Source of the DNA: Candidatus Zixiibacteriota bacterium
GTDB lineage: Bacteria > Zixibacteria > MSB-5A5 > JAABVY01
Assembly: GCA_011056555.1 (NCBI GenBank)
Contig: DSEQ01000035.1
Span: 62,001 to 126,000 of the forward strand
Length of the DNA stretch: 64,000 nt
Direction of reading: 5' to 3'
The position numbers and the translations under genes were made by a program. Of this stretch, positions 43,837-52,646 are shown one piece after another. Below the pieces are notes generated by a model. That model had not been told where the DNA came from. It did not search any database and was given only the letters and a program-made list of their open reading frames with translations. Position 1 is the stretch's first letter, and each line of letters opens with the position of its first letter.

Positions 43837-46034
43837 TTTTGAATGCCGTCATCGGTTGTATCGGGCGTACTGATATTGAAATCCTTCTTATTCTGATCCG
43901 TGAAGACCCCTGATGAGGGATGTATGTGGCAATATGTTTTTGGCAATGTCTTCCTGGTGAATATCTCGCGCCCGACATCCACACATTTATCTGTAGCCAG
44001 CTCTCCGGAATCATAGCAGACATGTGCGTATCTGATACCATCCGGTGCCTGGAAATGCGCCTCGGGTGTATCTCCGGGAATATTTTCGTGGGCCGCAATC
44101 ATGATTTTGGTCCAGACCGGCAAAGCGTTCTTTGCGCCGGTCTGGTTTATTCCGATAGAGAGTTTAACATCGAAGCCCACCCAGACCGTTGATGTTATCT
44201 GCGGAGTATAACCCGAGAACCAGTTATCGGCGAAATTATCGCTGGTTCCAGTCTTGCCCCCGGCCTCCCGATGGAATCCGCGCCAGCGTGCCCCATGTCC
44301 TGTTCCCTGAGGTTCATCCATCACCGACTTCATCATATCGACCATGATATATGCGGTCTCCGGGCTGAGCACTTCTTCTTTTTCAGGGACCGGATTCTCC
44401 TCAAGTATATTGCCGTAGCGGTCGACCACCTTGTAAATAAATCTCGGCCTGACCTTTACACCACCGTTCGGGAAGACCGAATAGGCCTGCGCCAGGTCGA
44501 TCAAACGCACCTCGCTGGTCCCGATCGCCAGGGACAGGTCGGGCGAGAGATGGGAGGTGATACCCATCTTCCGGGCATAGAATATGGCCTGCTGGGGCTG
44601 AATCATATTCAGGAGCTTAATTGCGATCAGGTTGCGGGAACGATAGAAACCCTCCCGCAGACTCATCTTGCCGTCGAATTTGCTGTCGAAATTATGAGGG
44701 CGCCATTCCTTGGCTCCCGGTATGGTATAGACCACCGGTGTGTCCCACATCTGCATACAGGGGGAATAGCCATTGTCGATTGCGGCGGTATATACAAAGG
44801 GCTTGAACGCTGACCCCGGCTGCAGCAATGACTGCACCGCACGGTTGAATTTGGTATCGCCGAAGTCCTTTCCGCCCACCATGGCCAGGATGTCGCCGGT
44901 TGCATTCTCGAGCACGATACTGGCGGCCTGAATCTGCCGGTGCCTGTATGCGGTTGAATCCCCTTCCTCATCATAATATTTAACAGAGTATTCCGCAAAA
45001 TCCGGATGGTCCGGAGTATAGGTGGAGTCGATTCGGTTCTGTATCAGGTCGGTCTGCTCCTTGATCGCATCCTCCGCAACCTTCTGGATATATGGGTTCA
45101 GCGTGGTATAGACAGAAAGCCCACCGGAATATACTGTCGAATCTCCGTAAGTGTCCACCAGGTACTGGCGCACGTACTCTGAAAAATACTGGCCGTAGGT
45201 CTCCGGCCTGTTGGAGAGATCCAGCTCTATCGGAATCTGCTTCAGGCTGTCGGCCTCCTCAGCCGTGAGCTTCTTATTTTCGGCCATTAATTCCAGAATC
45301 GCATTGCGCCGTTTTAGAGCTTTTTCAGGGTAACGGATGGGCGAATAGCCATACGGCGCCTGGATCAAACCGGCCAGAAGCGCCGATTCCTCTATCGTTA
45401 ATTCCTCGACATCCTTGTTGAAATAATTCTTGGCCGCCTCGAATATACCGAAAGAACGATTGCCGAAATCGTACTGATTGAGATACATTTCCAGAATCTC
45501 GTTCTTGGAGTACAGCCGTTCGATCTTAATAGCGGTCAGGGCTTCCTTGATTTTCCTCCCCAGGCTGACGTCCCGGTTTAAGAAAAGCATGCGTGACAGT
45601 TGCTGCGTGATTGTGGAGGCGCCCTGAGAACCGAAGCCGTGCAGAATATTCTTCAGGACCGCACGAAAAACGTCCCGCGACGATATGCCCCAGTGATTGT
45701 AAAAATTCTTATCCTCAGCGGAAAGAAGCGCATCAACCATATGCTGCGGAATGCGGTCATAACCTACCAGGTTGCGTTGTTCCGCAAAATACTTCTGGAT
45801 GACCGATCCGTCACGCGCATAAATCCTGGTAACCAGCGATGGCTCAATGTTGTAGAGCCTGTCTATTGCCGGCAGTTCATGGTTATAAACATGGATTACA
45901 TAGGCAGAAAGAATTCCGCTTGTGACCAGAAATATGCCTAACACGCCGATAAGAATATACTTGCGCGACAGGAATTTTCTGCCGTTTTTTGCGTTCGGCT
46001 CAGTCCGGCCATTTTTCATTCTTCGTCTTTGCAT
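43830..46034 (-). CDS. Class A penicillin-binding protein 1A
   Basis: A 734-residue bifunctional peptidoglycan synthase. One N-terminal membrane helix (25-50); GT51 glycosyltransferase domain with Glu107 in SAEDKNFYNHWG and the GASTITQQLSRML motif at 138-151; transpeptidase domain with Ser408 and Lys411 in SAFKPFVY, the SxN box in YRSRNLIAIK and KTGTS further on. The enzyme polymerises and crosslinks murein at the outer face of the inner membrane. ATG at 46034. It is coupled to the next gene, the signal peptidase-like protein (overlap 43830-43836), an association worth noting. Confidence 0.95.
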   Translation of the reverse strand: MQRRRMKNGRTEPNAKNGRKFLSRKYILIGVLGIFLVTSGILSAYVIHVYNHELPAIDRLYNIEPSLVTRIYARDGSVIQKYFAEQRNLVGYDRIPQHMVDALLSAEDKNFYNHWGISSRDVFRAVLKNILHGFGSQGASTITQQLSRMLFLNRDVSLGRKIKEALTAIKIERLYSKNEILEMYLNQYDFGNRSFGIFEAAKNYFNKDVEELTIEESALLAGLIQAPYGYSPIRYPEKALKRRNAILELMAENKKLTAEEADSLKQIPIELDLSNRPETYGQYFSEYVRQYLVDTYGDSTVYSGGLSVYTTLNPYIQKVAEDAIKEQTDLIQNRIDSTYTPDHPDFAEYSVKYYDEEGDSTAYRHRQIQAASIVLENATGDILAMVGGKDFGDTKFNRAVQSLLQPGSAFKPFVYTAAIDNGYSPCMQMWDTPVVYTIPGAKEWRPHNFDSKFDGKMSLREGFYRSRNLIAIKLLNMIQPQQAIFYARKMGITSHLSPDLSLAIGTSEVRLIDLAQAYSVFPNGGVKVRPRFIYKVVDRYGNILEENPVPEKEEVLSPETAYIMVDMMKSVMDEPQGTGHGARWRGFHREAGGKTGTSDNFADNWFSGYTPQITSTVWVGFDVKLSIGINQTGAKNALPVWTKIMIAAHENIPGDTPEAHFQAPDGIRYAHVCYDSGELATDKCVDVGREIFTRKTLPKTYCHIHPSSGVFTDQNKKDFNISTPDTTDDGIQNW

Positions 46035-46075
46035 ACTTAAGATTATACAGTGTTCAATGAATTACGCATCAAAAA

Positions 46076-46104
46076 AATATAATTCCAATTACTATAGAAT
46101 TCAA
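46076..46104 (-). promoter_or_regulatory. Promoter upstream of the PBP1A gene
   Basis: Minus strand TTGAAT (46099-46104), 17 bp, TATATT (46076-46081), in the 97 bp gap before the PBP1A start at 46034. Confidence 0.55.
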
Positions 46105-46131
46105 CGGATTACATTTCGTTTTGATCCGGAT

Positions 46132-47817
46132 TTATTTTGCTTCCAGCCGGATGTTTTCAGTCTCGAAGCGCGCCCGTACGGAGACAGTGTCGTCAAAAAA
46201 GAAGTACGGCTCAGAATACTGCAGCCCCTGCAAATCTCCTGAAAAGTGAACCCCGTTGCTGTCAAGATCGTCAAAACCATAGAAAAAGTAATTTCCCGCC
46301 GGCACCTCCACCGCAAAGCGCATAGAATCATCCAGCGCAAAAGCGACTCTTGACTTGCGATCGGTGCTGGCAATATAGAGTAGAGGATTTACCATATTTC
46401 CGATGCCCGTTACAGTACCCGATATTGAGCCGTAATCCTCGATGTCTTTTGTCCTGAATGCATAAGTCATAATGGTATCTCCGGCGCTGTTCTTCCCGGA
46501 CCGGTCTTTAATAGAGCGCAGATTCAGAAATAATGAATACTCCGCCCCCGTACCCAGAGTATCGTCAGATTGAGCACGAAATACAGTACCTTCGGCCTGA
46601 ACCCAGAAGTTTCTTAAATAACTGGAGTCGCCTGTAAGCAGATATATAAGCGAGGTATCGGCACCCTCTATTATTATCGGTTCTGAAAACAGGAATTCAA
46701 AATCGGAATCATGCGGGAAATCAGTCTGCCCCTCGCTCGGTCTCGATCTCACCAGCCTGGGCGGCTGCTCATCTTCGAATACATCCACCTCAAAAGAGGC
46801 GGTATCCAATTCCTGGGATAAAGGCTTGCCCTTTACGGACTTTATATCGGTCGCTTCCAGCCTGTAAATGCCCCCGGCCAGGGTGAATTCGGGCACCAGC
46901 ATTATTAGATCGGATGAATCCTGCAAGGCAAAGGTGTACGCCAATTCAATCAGGGAATCATTCTCCGGCCCTCTAACCTTAAATTTCTCGGCAGAGAGGC
47001 TGGAGGCCAAAACAAGATCCGATACTTCAACTGCAATAAGCAAATCCGTTGTATAATCGGCAGATACGACCCTCAAACCGGCCGTGTCCTGGCTGGAAAG
47101 CACGAAATTCAGGCCCCGCACCTCCGGATGAGCCGAATCGATTACAGCGGGCATTATGGGAATTCCTATCTGGTCAGCCTGTGGATCGAAAGTTCGATCC
47201 GAGGCGACATCCCTGACTGCGAAACAAAGATATTTTCCATCTGCAAGATATTCGAATTTATAGTAGCCGGAGTCATCGGACTGCGTGACATACAGCGGCT
47301 GACGGTCGAATATGCTGAAGCCGCTGTCATATGGAAACGCCCACAGGTCGGCACTTTTAAAAGGCCTGTGATCCTGTACGGTATATCCCCGGATACTGCC
47401 CGTATCCAGAACTTCGCCGGTGGAGAAAGCCAGCCTGTATGGCTGTTCCAGCTTGTTGTTGCGGAGGTCGGAAAGCTGTGTCTTCAGGGTAATCAGGTAG
47501 GTCCTGTCTTCCATTAGTTTCTCTTCGAATTTTATTTTCAGGGTGCTGCCGTCCCAGTCCAGATCGGGAAATTTTTCCGGCTCGGGCACTATCAGCAGTG
47601 ATCTGGCGGCGTCCTCTTTTTTTATTTTCTCCGAGAACTCGATTCGTATTTCAGTGTCGGTGGCTACTCCTAGGGCACGCTGTTCGGGGGATGTGGAAAC
47701 TACTTCCGGCGGAGTCTCGTCGGGCGGCCCGCCAGGCGGAAATTCAATTTTTGCACATGAAAGCAAGATCAGCGATGAAAATAGATAAACAAGAAAAAGG
47801 CTGGCCAGTCTGTTCAC
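46132..47817 (-). CDS. Ig-like domain lipoprotein
   Basis: A 561-residue protein with a lipoprotein signal (lipobox LLSC, Cys21). After CAKIEFPPGGPPDETPPEVVS comes a SbsA-type Ig-like (Big_5) domain (about 35-135, with STSPEQRALGVATDTEIRIEFSE). A second such block appears near 340-450 (RLVRSRPSEGQTDFPHDSDFE). Proteins of this make-up are common in the Bacteroidota-Zixibacteria range with no firm function; adhesion or envelope structure is possible. It overlaps the TPR lipoprotein stop by 4 bp, so the two are coupled. Confidence 0.75.
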   Translation of the reverse strand: MNRLASLFLVYLFSSLILLSCAKIEFPPGGPPDETPPEVVSTSPEQRALGVATDTEIRIEFSEKIKKEDAARSLLIVPEPEKFPDLDWDGSTLKIKFEEKLMEDRTYLITLKTQLSDLRNNKLEQPYRLAFSTGEVLDTGSIRGYTVQDHRPFKSADLWAFPYDSGFSIFDRQPLYVTQSDDSGYYKFEYLADGKYLCFAVRDVASDRTFDPQADQIGIPIMPAVIDSAHPEVRGLNFVLSSQDTAGLRVVSADYTTDLLIAVEVSDLVLASSLSAEKFKVRGPENDSLIELAYTFALQDSSDLIMLVPEFTLAGGIYRLEATDIKSVKGKPLSQELDTASFEVDVFEDEQPPRLVRSRPSEGQTDFPHDSDFEFLFSEPIIIEGADTSLIYLLTGDSSYLRNFWVQAEGTVFRAQSDDTLGTGAEYSLFLNLRSIKDRSGKNSAGDTIMTYAFRTKDIEDYGSISGTVTGIGNMVNPLLYIASTDRKSRVAFALDDSMRFAVEVPAGNYFFYGFDDLDSNGVHFSGDLQGLQYSEPYFFFDDTVSVRARFETENIRLEAK

Positions 47818-49508
47818 CGGTCCAATTTCTCCCTTATTGCAACATTGTCCGGATCAACCCCCAGCGCCTTCTGCCAGGTCCTGCGGGCCTCCTCTTCCCT
47901 GCCCTGGGCCTGATATATTTCCGCCAGGTGGTCGTACAATTCGACGTCAGGATTGTCCATAAGTTCAATTGCTTGCTGAATATAACTTTCCGCCTTTTCC
48001 AGCTTGCCCAGCTTGAACATCACCCACCCATAGCTGTCCAGGTAGGCGGGATTCAATGAATCTTTCTCCAGGGCGCGTTCGATCATATCCTCTGCCCGCG
48101 CCAGATTGATCCCGCTGTCGGCATACATGTAGCCCAGATAATTCAGGGCGGGATGGAAATCCTGATCTAATTCGAGTATCTGCTCGAAGTGGGCCACCGA
48201 TTTATCAAACTCTCCGATCCGCTCGTAGGCGGAAGCTAAGGTGAAGAGAGCGCCGATGTCGGTCGTGCTTGTATCAACCACACCCTCCAGAATGTTGACC
48301 ACGCTCTGGTACTGCTCCAGTTGAGCATAATAACGGGAAAGGTATATCTGCAGCTCTGTACGCCCGCTGGACACTCGTTCCATGCCCTCGCGCATTATAT
48401 CGACTGACATCTGCAGCGAATCCTGGGCACGGTATATTTCTGCCAGGTTGATCCAGCCATCCGGTATGGAATCCACCAGATCGACTACTTTCCAGAAATT
48501 CGATTTGGCATCCTCAAGCCTGTTCTCAAAAACAGCGATTCTTCCCAGGTAATAATATGGGAAGAAATTTGTCGGGTCCAGTTCGGCCTGCATATTAAAC
48601 ATGCGCCGGGCCAGCTCGGCCTCATTAAGGTCGATGGCCATGGTGCCCAGTTGTCCCAGAAGTCTGGAGCGGTTGGGATACTCCTCGGCGATTTTCTCAA
48701 TCTCCGCCACGGCCGCCTCTTTCTCTTCGTTCTGAATATAGGTTTCGATCAGCTCCAGGCGAGCATCCAGACTTCCGGCCGCCACCTTAATATAATCCTG
48801 CAGTACGGCCTGCGCGGAATCACTCTTGCCGGCGGCGTTAAGCACCCTGGAAAGCAGCATATAAGCATCCTTATTCTCAGCGCTGGGATCGGCGCGCAGC
48901 GATCTTTGGAAGGTCTCGATCGCTTTGGACGTGTCGTTATTCTGTATGTGCAGTTCGCCCAGTTCATTTATAATCTGAGTGCTGCCGTTCAAGCGCACCA
49001 TGCGCTCATAATTCTTTATGGCCTTGTCGATCTCTCCCACCTGACGATAGTAATTGCCCAGATACCAGTAAGGATTGATATTGGTCGGGTCCAGCCTTGC
49101 GCCCAGTTCATAATACTTGAGGGCCAGTTCCCAGTTGCCGAGGGAACGCTGAACATCCGCCTTCATCAAAACCGACTCGGAATAAATGTCCTCGATCGGC
49201 TCCAGGAGTTTCCAGGCCACTTCATACTCGCGCATGCCCATCCTGATATTGGCCAGCGCCACCCGGATTTCATAGTTATCAGGATCATACCTGAGCGCAT
49301 TTTTGTAGTAATTTATGGCCAGCTCATAATTCTCTTCCAGCTCGGCTACGACACCGGATATATAATGATAAAAGGCCGCCTGGGACATCGGCTCTTCTTT
49401 CAATTCCTGCTTGCTGAGATTCTCTGAAACAACCTTCGGCTTGGGTCCGCATGCTCCCGCTGCAAGAAGTATGAAAATTGCAACCAGTATGTAGCTTAGT
49501 TTTCTCAT
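47814..49508 (-). CDS. TPR-rich lipoprotein
   Basis: A 564-residue protein with lipobox AGAC (Cys20) and then about 12 tetratricopeptide repeats over residues 45-560 (for example ELAINYYKNALRYDPDNYEIR and NPYWYLGNYYRQVGEIDKA). Such lipoproteins, like PilF/PilW or NlpI, act as scaffolds at the outer membrane. The gene is 35 bp after tyrS and overlaps the Ig-like gene. No pilus gene is adjacent here, so a pilus role is not implied. Confidence 0.82.
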   Translation of the reverse strand: MRKLSYILVAIFILLAAGACGPKPKVVSENLSKQELKEEPMSQAAFYHYISGVVAELEENYELAINYYKNALRYDPDNYEIRVALANIRMGMREYEVAWKLLEPIEDIYSESVLMKADVQRSLGNWELALKYYELGARLDPTNINPYWYLGNYYRQVGEIDKAIKNYERMVRLNGSTQIINELGELHIQNNDTSKAIETFQRSLRADPSAENKDAYMLLSRVLNAAGKSDSAQAVLQDYIKVAAGSLDARLELIETYIQNEEKEAAVAEIEKIAEEYPNRSRLLGQLGTMAIDLNEAELARRMFNMQAELDPTNFFPYYYLGRIAVFENRLEDAKSNFWKVVDLVDSIPDGWINLAEIYRAQDSLQMSVDIMREGMERVSSGRTELQIYLSRYYAQLEQYQSVVNILEGVVDTSTTDIGALFTLASAYERIGEFDKSVAHFEQILELDQDFHPALNYLGYMYADSGINLARAEDMIERALEKDSLNPAYLDSYGWVMFKLGKLEKAESYIQQAIELMDNPDVELYDHLAEIYQAQGREEEARRTWQKALGVDPDNVAIREKLDR

Positions 49509-49543
49509 CTCGTTGTATTTAACCGATTGAGAGCTGTAAAGTT

Positions 49544-50770
49544 CTAATTTATAATCAGTTTTGCCCAGCGCAGCTTGCCGACTTTGAGTATGTGCTCTCC
49601 CTCGAAGGGAAGGCTGGTGGCAAACTCACTCTGCTTCTCGCCGTCAATCTGGAATCCGCCCTGCTTGATCAGGTTCCTGGCCTTGCTGGAGGAATCCATC
49701 AAACCATGATCGGCCAGAAACTTGGGCCAGTAAATCTCATTTGTGTCCGCGAAATCCGATTGCCTGACCTTTATCTCCGGCATATCATCCGGGATTTCAC
49801 GTTTGGAAAAAACACTTTCGAAATCGGCACGTGCTTTCTGTGCCGCATCCTTCGAATGATACATCTCGATGATGGTCTCGCCCAGCTCCTTCTTATACAT
49901 CATCGGATTTGTCTTCCCCCTTTCAATCTCGCGAGCCATAATATCGAGCTTGGTCTGATCCGCATCCGTACACAGGCGAAAGTAGCTCACAATCAGGTCA
50001 TCCGGTATCGACATGATCTTCCCGAAGATTTCCTTCGGATCCTCGGCAATTCCGATGTAGTTACCAATCGACTTGGACATCCTCTGCACCCCGTCAATTC
50101 CTTCCAGAATTGGGAGGGTCAGCGCCACCTGCGGCTCAACTCCAAAGGCCTCCTGAATCTGCCGGCCGGTCAGAAGATTAAACAGCTGCTCGGTTCCGCC
50201 GATCTCGATATCCGCTTTTATTGCTACTGAATCGTATGCTTGCATTAATGGATAAAGCAATTCATGTACCGCGATCGGCGCCCCGGATTTGTAGCGCTTT
50301 TCGAAATCATCCCGTTCCAGTATGCGTGCAACCGTAATTTGCGAGGCCAGCCTGAGAATATCGGCAAAGCTCATCTGGGCGAACCACTCGCCATTATAGT
50401 GCACCTCGGTCTTCTCCCTGTCTATCAGCTTGAAAAACTGGTTCTGGTATGTCTCCGCATTCTCGGCGACCTGCTCGCGGGTGAGCTGCGGACGGGTTGC
50501 GGAACGGCCCGAGGGATCGCCCACCATGGCGGTATAATCGCCAATTATGAGCACAATCGTGTGGCCTAAGTCCTGAAACTGCTTGAGCTTGCGAAGGCCT
50601 ACGGTATGCCCCAGATGGATGTCCGGAGCGGTGGGGTCAAAGCCCTGTTTGACCCTTAATGGTTTGCCCTCTTTTATGGCGCGTTTGAGCTTATTTTCCA
50701 GCTCGCCTTCGGGAAGGAGATCGACAGTATTTGATTTTATAATCTCGAGTTGCTTCTCAAATGATAACAT
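49544..50770 (-). CDS. tyrS: Tyrosyl-tRNA synthetase
   Basis: Class I aminoacyl-tRNA synthetase joining tyrosine to tRNA-Tyr. It has 408 residues. The HIGH motif is [10 protein letters not shown] (about 47-56) and the KMSKS motif is [11 protein letters not shown] (about 228). A C-terminal S4 RNA-binding domain occupies the last 70 residues ([14 protein letters not shown]). The length and motif spacing match the TyrZ-like group. Start ATG at 50770 after AAGGAAATAT. The promoter lies at 50819-50847. No T-box leader is seen. Confidence 0.96.
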   Translation of the reverse strand: MLSFEKQLEIIKSNTVDLLPEGELENKLKRAIKEGKPLRVKQGFDPTAPDIHLGHTVGLRKLKQFQDLGHTIVLIIGDYTAMVGDPSGRSATRPQLTREQVAENAETYQNQFFKLIDREKTEVHYNGEWFAQMSFADILRLASQITVARILERDDFEKRYKSGAPIAVHELLYPLMQAYDSVAIKADIEIGGTEQLFNLLTGRQIQEAFGVEPQVALTLPILEGIDGVQRMSKSIGNYIGIAEDPKEIFGKIMSIPDDLIVSYFRLCTDADQTKLDIMAREIERGKTNPMMYKKELGETIIEMYHSKDAAQKARADFESVFSKREIPDDMPEIKVRQSDFADTNEIYWPKFLADHGLMDSSSKARNLIKQGGFQIDGEKQSEFATSLPFEGEHILKVGKLRWAKLIIN

Positions 50771-50818
50771 ATATTTCCTTCTAACTTATTCTATCGGAAC
50801 AATTCGCCGTAAGTTCAG

Positions 50819-50847
50819 GATATAAGCAGTTCAACGGCAAATTGCAA
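50819..50847 (-). promoter_or_regulatory. Promoter of tyrS
   Basis: Minus strand TTGCAA (50842-50847), 17 bp, TATATC (50819-50824), leader about 42 nt. Confidence 0.55.
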
Positions 50848-50910
50848 GCAGATTTTCGCCTGCCCGGCCGAACCTGTCTTAAACAGAATATTTCCAGAAC
50901 CGTTGCATAT

Positions 50911-50939
50911 TTGATACACTATTATCGATTTTTTAAAAT
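50911..50939 (+). promoter_or_regulatory. Possible promoter of the outer membrane protein gene
   Basis: TTGATA (50911-50916), 17 bp, TAAAAT (50934-50939). The inverted repeat ATCGATTT/AAATCGAT straddles the -10 box, so a repressor could act here. Confidence 0.45.
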
Positions 50940-51119
50940 GAAATCGATTTATATAGATTTTCATGGGAATATAGCCTTCCCGTAAATGTAGAATTATTAA
51001 AGCCGGCAATCGCCGGAAGAAACATTTCCTGATTAAAAGAGCATGAGGCATGCTTATTGCATCAGCAATGCATAGAGTTAACATATTTCAAATATCACTC
51101 ATAGGAAAAGGAGTCGAAA

Positions 51120-51866
51120 ATGACCGGGAGGCAAAGAATCACAATTGGGATCTGTCTCATATCCATCTTAACCCTGACAGGGTTCTTTAATCAGGGGCAG
51201 GCAGAACACCGGGAGAATTACCTCGTGCGCGGATCATGGTCGATGCAATTTGGAATCGTCCAGGACTTCACACTTAAGGCTTTTAATGGCGGGCTGATCT
51301 CCGTCAAGAGACATCTTTCCCCCAGCACCGCTCTGAGAATGGGACTGACTTTTAATGGCGATGTGGGAGATCAATCCAGTGAGAACCTGGACGAATATCA
51401 ACAATTTGGCGTTCAAAATCTTGTTATTCGCACAACTGACGGCAACACCAGCGGAATTTCATTGAGCCTGTCGACCCAGCTGATGGTCTACTCATCCATC
51501 GAAAAATCCATAAACCTCTATTTCGGCATCGGCCCGAATTTCAATTACAGCCTCGACAAAGAGGAATTCGATGTGGAATACATCTACGAGGATCTTCCCG
51601 AACGGGATGGCTACCAGGATCGGCTTCTGCGCTCATGGTCAATCGGGTTTTTAGGCTCATGGGGTGTGGAATGGTTCGCCACCAGGAAGATCAGCTTCAT
51701 AGCGGAATATGGCGCTCGTGCAGAGTATAATTCTGTTTATCGCGAGAGAAGCTCGCTTGAATTCGTGGATGAAATTTCCAGAAGGGATTCATTTACTGAA
51801 GATCGTCATGATTTCCGTTTCATCACAGATGCGGTGAAATTCGGAATATCGCTGTATTTTAATTAG
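51120..51866 (+). CDS. Predicted outer membrane beta-barrel protein
   Basis: A 248-residue protein with a signal peptide (residues 1-29, MTGRQRITIGICLISILTL). The mature chain alternates polar and hydrophobic residues in strands of about 10 (SMQFGIVQDFTLKAF, NLYFGIGPNFNYSL, WSIGFLGSWGVEWFA) and ends in FGISLYFN, with the terminal aromatic residue typical of barrel proteins. No family is recognised. Start ATG at 51120 after AAAAGGAGTCGAAA. It converges on the bacilliredoxin gene, sharing TTAG at the stops. Confidence 0.7.
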   Translation: MTGRQRITIGICLISILTLTGFFNQGQAEHRENYLVRGSWSMQFGIVQDFTLKAFNGGLISVKRHLSPSTALRMGLTFNGDVGDQSSENLDEYQQFGVQNLVIRTTDGNTSGISLSLSTQLMVYSSIEKSINLYFGIGPNFNYSLDKEEFDVEYIYEDLPERDGYQDRLLRSWSIGFLGSWGVEWFATRKISFIAEYGARAEYNSVYRERSSLEFVDEISRRDSFTEDRHDFRFITDAVKFGISLYFN

Positions 51867-52219
51867 GATTCTTCCTCACCAGATTTCAATATTTTCAACG
51901 CGCCCATTATGGTATCCCGCGTGATGCCGTAATGGGTTGCGCTCCATATAGGTACGCCGTTGTTGATAAGAATTATCTGTGGCGATTGGTGTTCCACTCT
52001 CAGTTTTTGGGCTATATCAGTGGAAAGCGGCCTGTTTTCACGCACCATGATGCGCCTGAATTGCAACTCAGGTTTCTCCTCCGAAAGTTCCTGCACTGCC
52101 CTCCAGGCACCGCGCGAGATATTGCAGCTGCTGGAGTGCTTGTAAATATAGACCGGCGTTTCCCTGCTGTCCTGCAGAGCTTTATCAAAATCCGCTATAT
52201 TTTCCAGATCCTTCAGCAT
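51863..52219 (-). CDS. BrxC/YtxJ-like monothiol bacilliredoxin
   Basis: A 118-residue thioredoxin-fold protein with one active-site cysteine: VYIYKHSSSCNISRGAW (Cys33), the YtxJ/DUF2847 pattern HS..C.IS. In Firmicutes and Bacteroidota these enzymes remove bacillithiol from proteins after oxidative stress. Presence here implies that the organism makes bacillithiol or a similar thiol, but no biosynthetic bsh genes are in the window. Start ATG at 52219. It lies tail to tail with the outer membrane protein gene. Confidence 0.8.
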   Translation of the reverse strand: MLKDLENIADFDKALQDSRETPVYIYKHSSSCNISRGAWRAVQELSEEKPELQFRRIMVRENRPLSTDIAQKLRVEHQSPQIILINNGVPIWSATHYGITRDTIMGALKILKSGEEES

Positions 52220-52646
52220 TGTTCCTCCACCTCTGTTATTAATCGAACATTTCCAATCCGATTCTTAGAATATAATCAGATTACGACTGAAAAACATCAA
52301 AATAGCAATAAAATCTCCAAAAAAGATTCCTTTGAATCGTATTGATTATAAAGCAGATAAACCCAACATGGATGTTAATTTCGGTCGCCTTTTGGATGGG
52401 ACCCCTTAAAATGCCTGATCGCTATTATCGAAGTCTACTAAATTGCTTGAAATTCTCCCTTAAAGTCAATGGATTGTACTGTTTTATATTGCCAAAACGG
52501 AGATTTATATTATATTAAATCCGTATACATATATATGAATTGCTACATTTGGGACCGACATTTTTTTATTTATACCTTTACCAGTGGTACCCGTGATAAA
52601 TATTTTTAAAATAATTTCACCATAAAAATCAATAGGAAGGATTTTC
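52220..52646. other. 430-bp AT-rich divergent region before the gingipain gene
   Basis: No gene is supported here. A weak plus-strand promoter is possible: TTGCCA (52489-52494), 16 bp, TATATT (52511-52516), leaving a leader of about 125 nt before the protease gene. The leader is AT-rich with no clear riboswitch or strong hairpin. Confidence 0.6.

Larger units (their letters stand above)
50771..51119. other. 350-bp intergenic region between tyrS and the outer membrane protein gene
   Basis: Divergent region. It holds the tyrS promoter, a possible plus-strand promoter for the gene at 51120, and an inverted repeat ATCGATTT/AAATCGAT (50924-50931 and 50941-50948) that brackets the -10 element. A short CCGGC-AATC-GCCGG hairpin follows near 51003. 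No open reading frame with credible composition was found. Confidence 0.7.

Noticed and set aside
50815-51084. Minus-strand 89-codon frame upstream of tyrS
   Set aside because: AT-rich intergenic sequence, overlaps two predicted promoters, no ribosome binding site and no recognisable protein features.
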